Shown: positions 1-11,310 of the stretch, piece after piece
Numbering within the stretch: the stretch's first letter is position 1
Layout of the letters: each line of letters begins with the position of its first letter
Assembly (NCBI GenBank): GCA_001600415.1
Contig: BCJX01000018.1
Coordinates: forward strand, 498,363 to 562,362
DNA length: 64,000 nucleotides
Reading direction: 5' to 3'
DNA from: Pascua guehoae
Lineage: Eukaryota > Basidiomycota > Tremellomycetes > Trichosporonales > Trichosporonaceae
The notes under the pieces: model-generated
Databases searched by the model: none
Told to the model about the DNA's origin: nothing
What the model saw: only the letters and a program-made list of their open reading frames with translations
Position numbers and translations under genes: made by a program

Positions 1-918
1 GTGGCTTGACGCCAACGTGACTGGACTGCGTATGGGGACAAGGAAAGACTCGTGGGCAGACAAGGTCCGCGCGTGGGCGGAAGGTTGACGTGTGGTGCGG
101 GGCGAGCACAGACTGAAGGGGACTCGAGCGAAGTGGGAACACACCAATCCCAGACGTCAAGAGGCACCAAGAAGGCAATGCTGTGAACGAGGAGAGCGAA
201 TAACACGAACGCACCAAGTGGCGGTGTGGGTGGCGTAAGAAGCAACGACGAGGGTCAGTGCGCACCGTTTATCAAGATGAGTTGACCCATCCGACCTTGG
301 TAAGATCGTAGGGAGCACCACGGAGCGCTCCCATGTGAGTGAGTATCGCGCTTACGCGTCGGTCTTCCGTGATGGTTGGCTGTTCCTATTAACCTATTTA
401 GTTCTCGGAGGGATTCAGCGTGAGGCAAACTTGTCATGTCAAGAAGCAATCGAGCACCTGAATCCCAGGAATCGTTGGGGGCGGCAATCATGGCAATGAC
501 GTTTGGCAAAGCACCCAGCTGCAGCCAGAGAGCCGGAGCTGTCGGCGCCGGCCCAGGGCACAGTTTCCCACGGTTGGTATTTGCCACCACCACAGGCAGC
601 CTCCACTTTCGAGGTCCACCCGCGCATCGGTCGTGTGCCTTCCTCGCACAAGCCAGACCGTTGCCGCGACGCGCTACTCAACGAGCAATAACAAACATCA
701 CTCCTCCTGCCATCAACCCTCCTTGGCTCTTTACCTTCCCTCGACTTCTAACTCTCGTTCTCACTCCATCCTCGTCGGCAAGTGCTCCATTCGTCTCTGC
801 GTCCCACCTCTGCGTCCGTCCTGGTCCACCTCTTGGTCCCCATCCACCGGAGCGCACACACACCACACACATCGCAACCTCGTTTCCCTCAAAGAGCCGA
901 CGCAGCGTCACAATTGAC
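1..918. other. Upstream region without a supported gene
   Basis: No reading frame here shows recognisable protein features. Positions about 690-915 are strongly C/T-rich on the plus strand, a composition common in fungal leader and core-promoter DNA, and lead directly into the gene starting at 919. Nothing else was identified. Confidence 0.5.
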
Positions 919-3190
919 ATGGCACCCCCGTCGTTTGACGACGCGCAGCTCCTTACTAACGGAGTGTCGCCCGAGTTTCTACACGCGTTTGATACGTACT
1001 GCCGCGACCCGACTGCGCCGGCCTTCAAAGCACTCGTGTCGACATTTTCGGCATGGGCCAACTTTACCATCTTCCCTACCTACCCCAAGACCTCGTCCAC
1101 CCGACGCAAAATCCTTTCGGCCCTCAATGCTACCATTTGTCATATCTGCGGTAACCTACCGGCCACACGCTACAATCGATCCAGGATCAAGTATGTTGAG
1201 CGCGAGTTCCAGAGTGTGGCCGCCGACACCCCGTTGAGAGACATGGTGCGGGGAATCCTTGCCAGTGGGTATCGTGTGTCTTCCTTCGTTCGGGGATGCA
1301 AACTTCTAGCTGCTGACTGTAGGAAATCTCCGTCAAACTTCCCCAGGGTCCAGTACAGAAGTTTCGATGGCCGCGGCTACAGTGTATGCTCCTTCCTCTT
1401 CGCCAGCCCCAACAGCAACGTTGTCTTTCCCTCCGAGGGAGCCTTCCCCCACCTCGCCCTCAGCTGCGGTAGAACCTTCCTCGTCCCCCGGAATTTCCTT
1501 CGCCGTTGCCGATTCTTCCTCGACAAAGGTGTCCTCGGCCTCTGTGGCAACCTTGAATGTTGCTGGGGTCTTGTCACATGCTGAGCCTTCCTCCAAACCA
1601 GCGGGTGCTTTGTCCGCCGAACCCTCCACGCTTGCGGCATCACCCTCGTCTGCGTCCGTGCCCTCCACTCCTGGTTTATCGTCCTTTGCGATGTCCTCTC
1701 CCACTCGACCTGGTCTGTCATCCGAGGAAGCTTCCTCATCTGAAGCGGCTTCGATGTCTACCGCAGATTCAGCATCTCCCTCCATCCCCAAGTCGCCGAC
1801 AACTGTCACATCCTTGCCAGATGCTAATTCGTCGTCAACAGCCGCTTTCGCGTCAACTCCCACTTCCTCATCCACCACAGCTTTATCGACCACTGCCGAT
1901 CCCTCTATCCACGTTCATCTGAACCCGCCTTCCTTCAGCCCCCCCTCTGTATCCAGCTCGATCAGGAGCACAAACGATGCGGCTGCTCGGAAAATTCGAC
2001 ATCTCGAGAACGAGCTGGAACGAATGCGCCAAGACCTCGTCAACGCCGTGCGCCTAAACGGAATCAAGGACGAGCAGATTAAGATCAACCGCCTGCGTGC
2101 CGACATGTTGTTGGACAAAACTCAAGACTTGGACCTGAAGAGGCAGCGGGATGAACGGGAGCTTGATGGTGAGGCGTGCCGCTTCAAGAGGCACAAGGAT
2201 GGTAGCGGCAATAATTTCGCTCGCGCTCTCCTCTATTCAGGCAAGGAGAAGGTGGAAGATCTTGGGCTCGAGGGCGTGATTGACGACAAGCCCGGAAAGG
2301 ACAGAGTCCACCTCGACAACCAGCGCAACACTCTGGAAGCCGCCGCGGCGGCGGAGGAGTACGGGGACAAGACTGTGGACAAGCTCGACAAGCTACCGCA
2401 CTACTCCAAGAGCATGCCCAACAGCCCCCACGAACATCTGCACGTACGCAAAGAAGAAGACGACCTCCGAGAGGGCGAGAAGAACGCCGACTTCCCGGAG
2501 AAAATTATTGCGAACGACCCCGAGACGAAGGCGGACGTTGAGAAGCAGCTCTCCGACGACCGCACCAGGGCAATCAAACTCGTCCAGCTTGCGGTGACTA
2601 GCAACTTACCGCACATCGACCCTCATTGCGTACATGCCACGGCCTGCTTGGGAGCTCAAGTGGCGCTGGCGAAGGGATGGGAACGCTCAACTTTTCGGGC
2701 GATAGGGCTATCCATCCTCAAGGCATGTACAATGGCCTCCAGGGGTGGTGTTTAGCTATTAACCAACCAGCGAATGTGTTCCCGCAGCACTGGGCAAGTC
2801 TTGGAGAGGCTGAAGGCTGGCGCGGCCGCTCGCAATATCGAGATCGACCCTGGCTTGCTTGAGCCCCCTCCGACCGATGACGCACTGCGCGACGTGGCCA
2901 TCAAGTGGCTAATCGGGCTCATGGGCTCTATTGTCGAGCTTGATTCAACATCCCGCGTGAACATGATGGTCACGATTGTCGGCATTGCATCATGGCACCC
3001 CTCGCTGTGGAAGACGGCTTCAGTTGGCGTTGCGTATCTCCTTGACCGCTTTTTCGACCAGGCATCGGGCCCATCGGCGGCATCGACAGCGACCTCCCTC
3101 GAGACAATCTATCAGTGGGAGCAGCTGGTTGTCAGGGTCGTCGGCGCAGATGGATGGCGCGACATTCAACAGGGACACCAGATGTCATGA
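919..3190 (+). CDS. Large Ser/Thr/Pro-rich coiled-coil protein, unknown function
   Basis: I do not recognise this protein. Proposed exons are 919-1264, 1323-2726 and roughly 2799-3190, giving about 713 residues. The first intron (1265-1322) starts GTGGGT and ends CTGACTGTAG, and joins two frames cleanly. The product has an N-terminal part of about 115 residues with a Cys-x-x-Cys pair, a low-complexity Ser/Ala/Pro/Thr segment of about 200 residues, a charged helical stretch beginning RKIRHLENELERMR that should form a coiled coil, an acidic/basic linker, and a C-terminal segment of about 130 residues with hydrophobic helices. The second junction is uncertain: the obvious acceptor GCAG at 2787 gives the wrong frame, and only the AG at 2798 keeps frame with the donor at 2727. 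The start has ATG in good context after a pyrimidine-rich leader, although the frame is open further upstream. Confidence 0.6.
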
Positions 3191-4173
3191 CGGTGGAGTT
3201 TGATGGGAAGACACGAAGGTACGGGTTAGCATTTTTATTGTTTACGTTTCGGGTATGCCGGGTACCACATTGTCCTGTTACTGTACATAGATTCCTCCAT
3301 GTACAGAACTACGTACTGAACGCTTTCCGGCTGACAGAACGTCTGGTCCTCCTAACATGGCTCGTCTGGTCAGTGCAATCAGTATCATGCATGCCTCATG
3401 AAATCCTAGCCCAAGTTCCATGAAGAGTCCACACGATATCGAGGCAATTAGGGGCCATTTCGTCAACGTGTCACCTATCCTCCAGCAGCCACAAGGCCAT
3501 GTTTAATGCCTCGGTGCCTCGTACAGTACTGTATAATGTTTATACCGCTTTAGGCAGTTCATGCGTCGTTTCCTCTCTCTCTCCAACGCGTCGAGTTACA
3601 TTGATCAAAGCTAATCTGGGGATTACTCGGTACAAGCCACTATGATGGTAATGGGTGTTCCGGGTAGCGTTTCTGCCGTGCACTAGGGTCCAACTAAGGC
3701 GTTTTAAATTAGCACGTACCTCGAGCTTTCAGCTAACGCGTTTAGTCAGTGTTGGGTGTGCGGGGGCATGGGGGGGCATACGAGCAACGCACGGGACAAA
3801 ATCAATCGACGCGACTGGGGCATAATACCTCAGAGCAGTTATCCCGAATGCGGTGTTCGCGCGAACGCGTCTCCGCTGTTGACTGGTGGCGGCCAGAGGT
3901 CTTGGTGTTAATGTTTGTTCGGCCCCCGGCTCCGATCTTGGCGTTCTATTTGTTCGGCCCTCGGCTCCGGTCTCAGGTGCTCGGTGGCCTTTGGGGGTTG
4001 GTGCAATGGTATCTACTGGACGCGTTGTTTGTGCCTGCATGCTTGGATCTCATGGCCAAACGGCGCCGGCTTGTAGCTAACTTTTTGAACCGGCACGATT
4101 ATTTGGTTCCTATAAGATGCGGCTGGGTGTGGATTCCCGACCCCACCCCACCTCGCCAGTATCCACCCTCCTC
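3191..4173. other. Intergenic: 3' end of the coiled-coil gene and lipase promoter
   Basis: No gene is supported. The right end holds the TATA-like site of the lipase gene. Confidence 0.5.
4110..4116 (+). promoter_or_regulatory. TATA-like box of the lipase gene
   Basis: A CTATAAG sequence lies about 60 bases upstream of the lipase ATG at 4174, at a suitable distance for a short 5' leader. Assigned from position and sequence only. Confidence 0.45.
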
Positions 4174-5212
4174 ATGCGGTTCCACCTCACCGTCCTCGCC
4201 CTCGCCGCGAGCGTCTTCGCTGCACCCCTGGAGCAAACATCGCACGGCGTGGCCGAGCGCGGCGCCAACGCGACGTACTCTATCCTCGCGCCCGACGTGT
4301 GGGACTCGTGGCGCGAGTACGCCCACTATGCGGGGTACGTCCCAGTGACTTTGGTAGCGACCGTGGCTGACACGCAGTGCCGTCTACTGCGCGCCGTATG
4401 TGGTCAAGCCGTGGAAGTGCTACCAGTGCAAGTCGATCAACCCCGCGCCCAAGATTGTGGCCATGGGGGGTGAAAACGTGCTCTCTCCTCGCTGTGAGCC
4501 ATCCTCACCTTACTGTACCAGATTCTCAAGCTGACATGCAGGGTTCGTGGCAAACAACGGCTCGCACACCATCCTGACCATCTCGGGCACGAATTCAATC
4601 CCCATGTGGCTCCTGGACCTGGGTGCCGTGATCCTCGCGCCCGTCGACGACTTCTACTTTCCCAACTCGCCCGGGGCCAAGATCCATGTGGGGTGGTACA
4701 AGGCGTTCAAGATCATGGCACCCAAGGTGACTGCGGCGGTACAGAAGAGCCTCCGAACGGCGCCCAAATTGCTCGTCGTGGGCCACTCGCTGGGTGCGGC
4801 CGAGGGGCTGATTTTCGCCACCCACCTCCGCGCCAAATACGGCTACGACGTCACGGCGCGCCTGTTTGCGCTCCCCCGCGTCGGCGACCATGCGTGGGCA
4901 GACTATGTCGATGCCACCCTCGGCGGTCGCCAGCAGCACCTCACGCACTTCAACGACCCCATTGCCGCCGTGCCGCTCCGCGAGTGGGGGTGGCAGCACC
5001 CCAGTGGCGAGCTGTGGATCGACAGCGTTGCCGGAAACCACGTCCGCGTCCTCGACGGCCAGGAGAGTCCGGACGGACAGGATAGCATGGACTTTGGCGA
5101 CATTATCAGGGAGGGCGTCGTCAATCTCAACCTCTTTCCACAGTCGCATCTTGGGCCGTATAATGGGGTTCAGATTAATCCTTTCCTCTGTCCGCCACCG
5201 ACGATCATCTAG
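4174..5212 (+). CDS. Secreted class 3 (Rhizomucor-type) triacylglycerol lipase
   Basis: Predicted to hydrolyse ester bonds of acylglycerols outside the cell. Exons are 4174-4334, 4378-4469 and 4542-5212 (307 residues); the introns of 43 and 72 nt have GTACGT/GTGAAA donors and CAG acceptors. A signal peptide (MRFHLTVLALAASVFA) starts the protein. After the first junction comes the AVYC...W.C..C pattern typical of secreted fungal class 3 lipases. The nucleophile elbow GHSLGA places the catalytic Ser at about residue 167. The Asp in HFNDP (about 223) and the His in SHLGPY (about 287) have the spacing expected for the Ser-Asp-His triad. The ATG at 4174 is preferred over in-frame codons further upstream because it begins the signal peptide. 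Family assignment is strong; the natural substrate cannot be read from the sequence. Confidence 0.9.
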
Positions 5213-7770
5213 CCCGCGAGAGTACGTCTCCGCCGAAGATCGTCTAGCAGACCCGAGTTCGTCTCCGCCCTGAGTGTCGGCCCTGTCGTCCCCCTGGGCT
5301 AGTTGCTTCCGAATAGGTCCTGGCTATATCAGCATGTAATTTCTTTGGGGTATACAGTAGTTTTGTGGGACTCGCACTTGCGCTCGGGTACGATTACCTG
5401 GCGCGTAGGCACTCCGTAGATCAATTCAATGACACGACAAGTGGCGACGCTAACTATTCGGGCTTATTACACGAAACCCCTATTGGCAGACTCTGCACAC
5501 GACTGACACTCTTGCTCGGCGTTTGGAACCGTCTGATCGTCAAACCCCCGTCCTCCACGGCCCCGAGTCGTCTCGGACCCGTGCCTCTGCACTGACCGTT
5601 GGGTTGCAAGTCAGCTAGCCATGGCCCAGGCTTATGGCCCCGGCGACCCCCTGCCATTGGTTTGCCTCTCGGTTAGTCCCTATCTCTGCATGTTGCAAGT
5701 TCCTGCATGCCTGCCTCCTGCCTGCCCTATAACCGCTCAGTGTCCTCGCCGACCTCTGTGGTTTTCCAAACGCAGGAGCCCATCGCGCCATGCGCGTCGT
5801 TGCTGGCGGGCAGGCATGTGGAACACTGCACAATGGCCGTCAAAGGTTGCACATACGCATCCTCAGCCACCAGAAGAAAGTACACCCATCTAATGGGCGG
5901 GGGGCGCGTCCAATGCGAAAAGGCACCGTGCATGGCATCACAGTCGGAATGGTTCATGGTGAGATTGGTAGCTTGTGGGATCTTTGCCATGGATGGACTA
6001 ACATACTCTGAAGTTCTCTTCAAGCTGTGCGTGATGGTGAGAGCTTGTGGATAGCTTTCAGCGGCTGTTCAAATCGCGTCCTCAAAGTTCGGCGGTTGGA
6101 GATGAGCACGGGAGGTGGGTTCTGCAAGGTTCCCTCACGCCCGAGGGTCATGTGCAACCTTTACCACGGCCCTGCAGAAAAAAATATTTAAGTCACTCAC
6201 CACCTCACCCGGCGAGTGCCTGATTGTAAAATTGGGCAGAGAGCTGGGCGGCCATCGACCCGCACCGCCACAACGTCTGTCTTGCGGAGATGTGCACGAT
6301 GTCAGCCTATATGCCTAGAGCCCCCGTAGAACAGCAGGGCGGGGTAAGCCGCACCCCAGCCCACAGACGAGGTGTGTCTGGCCCATGCACGTCCGACTCT
6401 ACGCACGTCCAGCCGTCCCAACGGCTATCAGACACGCACGCCCACTCCGGCCGAGACGCCGGCAGGCCCGATCGTCAGCCGAGGTTTTGGAACCACACAC
6501 CGCTAGGATTCTATTCTCGTCCGAGGGATGCAGCGATGCCGAGGACGGGATGCGTGCGTGTCCGACACGGAGTGTTTGTCAGCCGTTGTCTTATCGCGGT
6601 CACCGCGTCGGGTGGTGGCGTGGTGGCGTGGTGGCGTGGTGACGCATACAGACCGCGGTGGCGGTGATGCGAGACAGCGACGCTGGTGGGGACAGTGGGC
6701 GGCGTTGGCCACCACGGCATTTTGGGGAGTTTGGCCGTCCTGGAGGAAGCCGATTAGGTGCGTGCCACCATACGTCAACCTCCATTGCAATCACTCCAAC
6801 TGCAACTCTCTCGAGTGGATAGGGCGGGGGCTAGGCCTGGTTGGGGAATATCTTGCACTAGAATTCTGACTAAGAATCATATCATTGGGATGGTCGTCAA
6901 CGCCGCCCACAGGGGCTGCAGTGGCCGCACATCATGTGGCGGTCTAGTCCTGAGTGTCGTTTATCGCTTGAAGGGTGGCTTGATGGCTGTCGTGTTGCAT
7001 CACTGACCACCACACTGGGCGTCTATGCGCCTACAGCCTGTGGCTTCAAGGTTCGTGTGGCGCAGGCGTCCGGCGACTGCCAGGGTGGACAGTGAGCTCG
7101 CCGCTGACGGATCATATCGGCCGGCAGTGGTAGGTTCTGGACGTAAAGTGTGGCAGTTAGCTGGCCGTTGTGAACCCGTGCGTAGAATTCGGCGACTTGG
7201 ACGATGGTGAACCAGCCTGGACATGTCACGTGGACATGGCTGCAGTTTTGGCTTCTCACATTGAGCATCTATGTCGTGCATCTGTGACTCCCAGACCCCA
7301 ACCTCACAGGTCTTCACCCCTCCCCCCCCCCTGTCCATGCACACAACCAGTAATATCCAGAGGCACAGACGGTGTCCAAAAGCAACGACAAGTGGCACGG
7401 GAGAGACTGGGCACGTCTACAGCTCAACCTCTGCATGCCTCGGCATCCCTGCGCCCTTCTCGTTCCCTTTGACACCGACTATAAAGATGATGAACCGAAG
7501 AGGCATCATCTTGAGGCAGGCCAGGCAACAGGAGTGGGCAAAGGCAGTGACGAACTAAAAGAAAAAGGATGAACAAGAAAACAGCGCGGCACAGGCTTGA
7601 ACCCGTGACGAAGTAAACGATGTAATGGAACATGGTGTGTTTATGGTCTTGCTACGCTGCCTTGAGAGTGTGTGCCGCCACAGACGCCTGAAGACAGGCC
7701 CGGAGGGTTTGTACCCCCCCTCGCCCCGGCCGACGGTGCCCGGCACTCGTAACCTCCCGCCCCTTTCCAC
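5213..7770. other. Intergenic region with no supported gene
   Basis: About 2.5 kb between the lipase and the 3' end of the deaminase. Open frames here are short and lack protein-like features on both strands. A GTGGTGGC-type tandem repeat sits at about 6610-6645 and a C run at about 7320-7331. An inverted 7-mer GCGGCAC/GTGCCGC spans roughly 7576-7680 but does not fold as a tRNA. Confidence 0.5.
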
Positions 7771-8596
7771 CTAAGCAAGCGGGATCCCCTTGCTCCCCTT
7801 TCCCGCCTGATACGTCTCCGACAAGCCCGTATAGGCGCGCTTTACATCTGCGATGCGCGCCCGCGCCGCCGCCCGCTCGGCCTCGGGGAGGGCGTCGACG
7901 AGGTCGGTGAGGGGGTGGGCGGTCCAGAATGCGTTGGTGCGGTTGTAGAGCGGGCGGGCGGCGAGGGTTTCGGGCGTGTCGTTGGGGGAGGGGACTTTGA
8001 AGACCTGGGTGTGAGTGGGTTGGGGGGCGGCAATGCCATTGCATTCGTGGTGGCATTGGTGGTGTGGCATGGGGGCGGTGATGCAGAAGGATGGCGTGTG
8101 AGACGACGGGGGGTAGGAGCCGGATGTTGCGTATGCAGGCAAGGCGGACGAGGAACAAGGGGAATACTCCAGCCGTCCAAGGTCCTCGAGACACGGCTTG
8201 CCCGTACGTCGTGATGACGTGGCATCGAGAGCAACCACACGGTCCACGGATACGAACCACAGCTCGGGCGTGCAAGCCGAGCAACAACGTACGCGACTCG
8301 GTCTTTGGCCAACTGCAGGCAAGCCCCACCACCACTCGGCCTCATGACCACACCACCACACCACCACTCCACCACACCACCACTACCCCGACCACCACGC
8401 CACAACGCCACTCACCTCGTCCAAAATCCGGATATCATGGGGGATCGCAAACGTGTCCCGCGTCTCCTCGTACGTGAAGAGAAAGTAGTGGTTGTCAAAC
8501 CCCGACCACGTGATGCCCGATAAGCCTGGGTGTGAGCTTGTCTTGACAGTGACGTCGAGGGTGCGTCGAGGGTGTAGCGGCCGTAGAACAATATCG

Positions 8597-8635
<39 letters not shown>

Positions 8636-9694
8636 CGGGGGAGGATGGGGGGAAGGGGGAGGATGGGGGGATGGGGATGGATGGTGGATGGGGGAGGTTG
8701 CAAGGGTGTCTGGTATTCCATGCCGGCGCCGAGTTGGGTCTGGGTCTTGACCACACTCGTCACGACTGGTCCCGGCCAGCTGCGGGAACGACTGGCCTAG
8801 ATCTGCCCGTACCTCCATTCCCACTCTCGAACCCCCGGCTCCCCCCCCCCCGGGATCCCACTCGTCCAACTCTTGCTCTTCCGCAGTCATCTCGCCATTT
8901 CCACCCCAGCTCGCCGTCTGCGCCGTCGCGCCGTCCTACTCCCACCGAGCTCCCGGGTCTGTCTCCCGCCGTCGCGGTCCAGCCCTCTTCGGCGCAGCAC
9001 TCTGCCGCCCTTCTCATTCCCTGACTGCCAGCTTCCTCCGACTTGCCGTGCGCAACGCATCCTCGCAGCGTGTGGAAGCGTGACAGCGTGGCAGCGTGTG
9101 GCAGTGTGTGACAGCGTGTGGCAGCATGGCAGCGTGGTAGCGTGGCAGCGTGGCAGCGAGAGGGACATTTCTGTCCCCCCTCGAGAAATGACTCGTCGTC
9201 GTCTTCACCGCACATGGGAGTCTATTCGGTACGCGTTCGGGTACCACGGGTGGGTATCGTTCAGAGCAAGTCCAGGCCATCAGTCATCTGCCAATAGCAG
9301 GTCGGCTGAGTCTGCTGGGTGCCGCCCCAGCGTGGGTCTCTCTGTACCTCCCTTGGCTGTTGGGCTCTCCCCGTCTCCCGTGTCTCCCGTCCGCCCGTCC
9401 AGTCCATCTCCCGTCTGTCTCTCAGTCCGTCCCAGTCCGTCTCCGAGTTTGTTCCCAGTCCGCTCCCAATCCGTCTCCCAGTCCGCTCCCAGTCCGTCTC
9501 CCAGTCCGCTCCCAACGCCCTCGAGTCCCCTCGCATTCCCCTCAATCCCTTCCGTCTGTCTCCGTCCGTCTCCAACGTCCCCATACCCTCTCAGTCTTGC
9601 TCCCCGTGCTCCACCTCTTCCCCCCCCCCGGGCCCCTTCGCCTCTACTTTCCTTACCCCCTTCCCCCCCCCTCTCCCCCCCCCCCCCCCCCCCC

Positions 9695-9741
<47 letters not shown>

Positions 9742-10111
9742 TACACACACACACACACCAGTACTCACAAAGCGAACAAGGCTCATGCGTAGCATAAAAC
9801 ACACACTCGCCCACCCCGGGCCGCCCCTCCATGCCCCAAAAGCGCTGCAGGCACGCAATCTCGCCATGCAGCAAGGGGCTGGCCGTCTCGTCATTCGTCG
9901 CCGCGACGACGACGGAGAGGTCGGATTTGCGCAGAATGGCCGCGCCAAAGACTTTGGCGCCGGACGCGACGGCCGCGGTGGTGAGGGGGAGGATTGTGTC
10001 CGTTGTTGTGTCCAGGAGGGCGGTGAGGAGGGTTGCGGGGTCGGCGTGGGCGGGGGGCTGGGCGGGGGGCGGGGTGGGCCGGGGTGACGGCGTGGGTGCG
10101 GGCGGGGTCAT
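7771..10111 (-). CDS. CMP/dCMP-type zinc deaminase family protein
   Basis: A cytidine-deaminase-fold enzyme, expected to deaminate a nucleoside, nucleotide or base; the substrate is unknown. Exons read from the right: 9769-10111, 8416-8525 and 7771-8004 (228 residues). Zinc-site motifs are HGE (His82, Glu84) and PCSLC (Cys112, Cys115); the second cysteine codon is split by intron 1. The following segment (LSGITWSGF..., then ...TYEETRDTF) and the later YNRTNAFWTA motif fit a deaminase family I recall from fungi. Donors are GTGAGT and acceptors ACCCAG. Intron 1 is 1243 nt and intron 2 is 411 nt, far longer than most introns in the window. Intron 1 holds a 46-nt and a 37-nt homopolymer and tandem repeats; intron 2 holds CCACCA repeats. 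Confidence 0.85.
8599..8635. repeat. Poly(G) tract, 37 nt (poly(C) in the deaminase transcript)
   Basis: An uninterrupted run of 37 G on the plus strand lies in intron 1 of the deaminase, about 75-110 nt before its 3' splice site in the sense direction. Assembly length errors are likely in such runs. Confidence 0.9.
9060..9156. repeat. GGCAGCGT-type imperfect tandem repeat
   Basis: About ten imperfect copies of an 8-10 nt unit resembling GGCAGCGTGT lie inside intron 1 of the deaminase gene. Confidence 0.7.
9395..9515. repeat. CCAGTCCGTCTC-type tandem repeat
   Basis: Repeated blocks of the form CCCAGTCCG(T/C)TCC, period about 10-20 nt, lie inside intron 1 of the deaminase gene. Confidence 0.7.
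9675..9741. repeat. Poly(C) tract (20 + 46 nt)
   Basis: C runs of about 20 and 46 nt are separated by a single A and followed by an AC dinucleotide repeat. They sit just downstream (in sense) of the deaminase intron 1 donor, so the transcript carries poly(G) here. Confidence 0.9.
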
Positions 10112-11310
10112 GATCGGGTTGGGGGGGGGGTCAGTGAGATGGGGTGGGGGCGGGGGCGGGGACGTCGTTGTTGTCGTCGTTGTCGCGCGTGTTTGGTGTA
10201 GGCGCCGAGTCGCTGCCGATGAACACTAGAGGAAGAGTAGCTCGCCCTCAGACGACATGCATGCAGATATACCCACATCTCTCGGCACAGCTGGTTGGGC
10301 CCGATGTACCACCCAGCTTTATCTCGCGGCAGCCGGCGTTTGCCGCGATAAGCTCTGCGACGCCGTTGGCTGCGTTTATCTGCACCAGCGTCCAGCGTCA
10401 GTCGACTGGTCAGTGCGTTGGCCCTCGTGCTCGTGTTCGTGTGCATGTTCGTGTTCGTCGCGTTCTGACTGGGGTCAGACAAATGCCTACTGTGGAGTGC
10501 ATAATGTTGACGCGTTCAGTATCAGTATCAGTACCAGTATCAGTATCATGTTGTCTGCCCGTGGATCCGCGATACTCGCTCCACTCGGCAAATAACCCAG
10601 GCACGGCCGCGTGGGAACGCCCCTGTGAGCTGCAAAACGCCAGTGCCATGTGGAAACTTTGCAACCTGCCCTTGGCCCGCCCTCGGCCCGCGGTGCATGG
10701 CTGCCGATATGCGCCACTGCATCATGCTACGACATGCAAGCCGGAGCATGCGTCGGCCCAGAGGACAGAGTATCCCAGTCCGAATGGGCGTGCCTTGGCG
10801 TGTGTCCGTGCGCGAGGTAAAAAGAAGCAACGTGAAAAGTGGAGTCAAAGTGGAGTAGACGTGAAGACAAGTTCAAGTCTGCCTGCGTGCGCGCGCGTGT
10901 GCGTACTGGTTGTCCTGGTGTGATGCGCTTGCATGGGTTTTATCTATGGTACATACAAGTCAGTGCGAACGAGCGGTGTCGGGGCTGGGTGGGGTGCAGC
11001 GCTGGGCGGGGGCGGTTGGGGGCGAGGTAGGCGAGATGCGAGGTGCGAGCGGGCGAGAGGCGCGGGCCAGGCCGGAGCTGGGACCTAGGCGTCCGGCCGA
11101 GCGAGCGAGGTCGTGGGGGACGATTACAGGTTGCGAAATGCAGTGCGTGCGAGTTGCAAGATGCGAAAAAGGAAGGAGGGAGGTTTATACGAAGAAAGTT
11201 GCGTCTATGTCCCTTGCTGCTGCGGTGCGTCGCCTGCCTCGCCATGGTCTCGGCATGGTCGCGCCGAAAGTGTTCCGAGGTGCACGCGCACGCGGGCCCA
11301 CTCACGGCGC
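10112..11310. other. Intergenic: deaminase promoter and Rcf2 3' flank
   Basis: No gene is supported. The deaminase promoter should lie at the left end. The stretch contains a CAGTAT repeat (10517-10547) and a degenerate CGTGTTCGTGT-like repeat at about 10425-10460. Confidence 0.5.
10517..10547. repeat. CAGTAT hexanucleotide microsatellite
   Basis: Five consecutive near-perfect copies of CAGTAT, the third being CAGTAC. Intergenic. Confidence 0.85.

Noticed and set aside
7576..7685. Possible tRNA: GCGGCAC/GTGCCGC ends with GGGTTCAAGCC inside (minus strand)
   Set aside because: The 3' acceptor half overlaps the T stem, the T arm cannot pair with the standard loop, and no D arm is recognisable.
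8873..10087. Plus-strand open frame of 404 codons across the poly(C) region
   Set aside because: Opposite the deaminase gene and made of low-complexity Pro/Ser/Gly translation of repeats and homopolymers. The minus-strand deaminase exons and splice sites explain the region.
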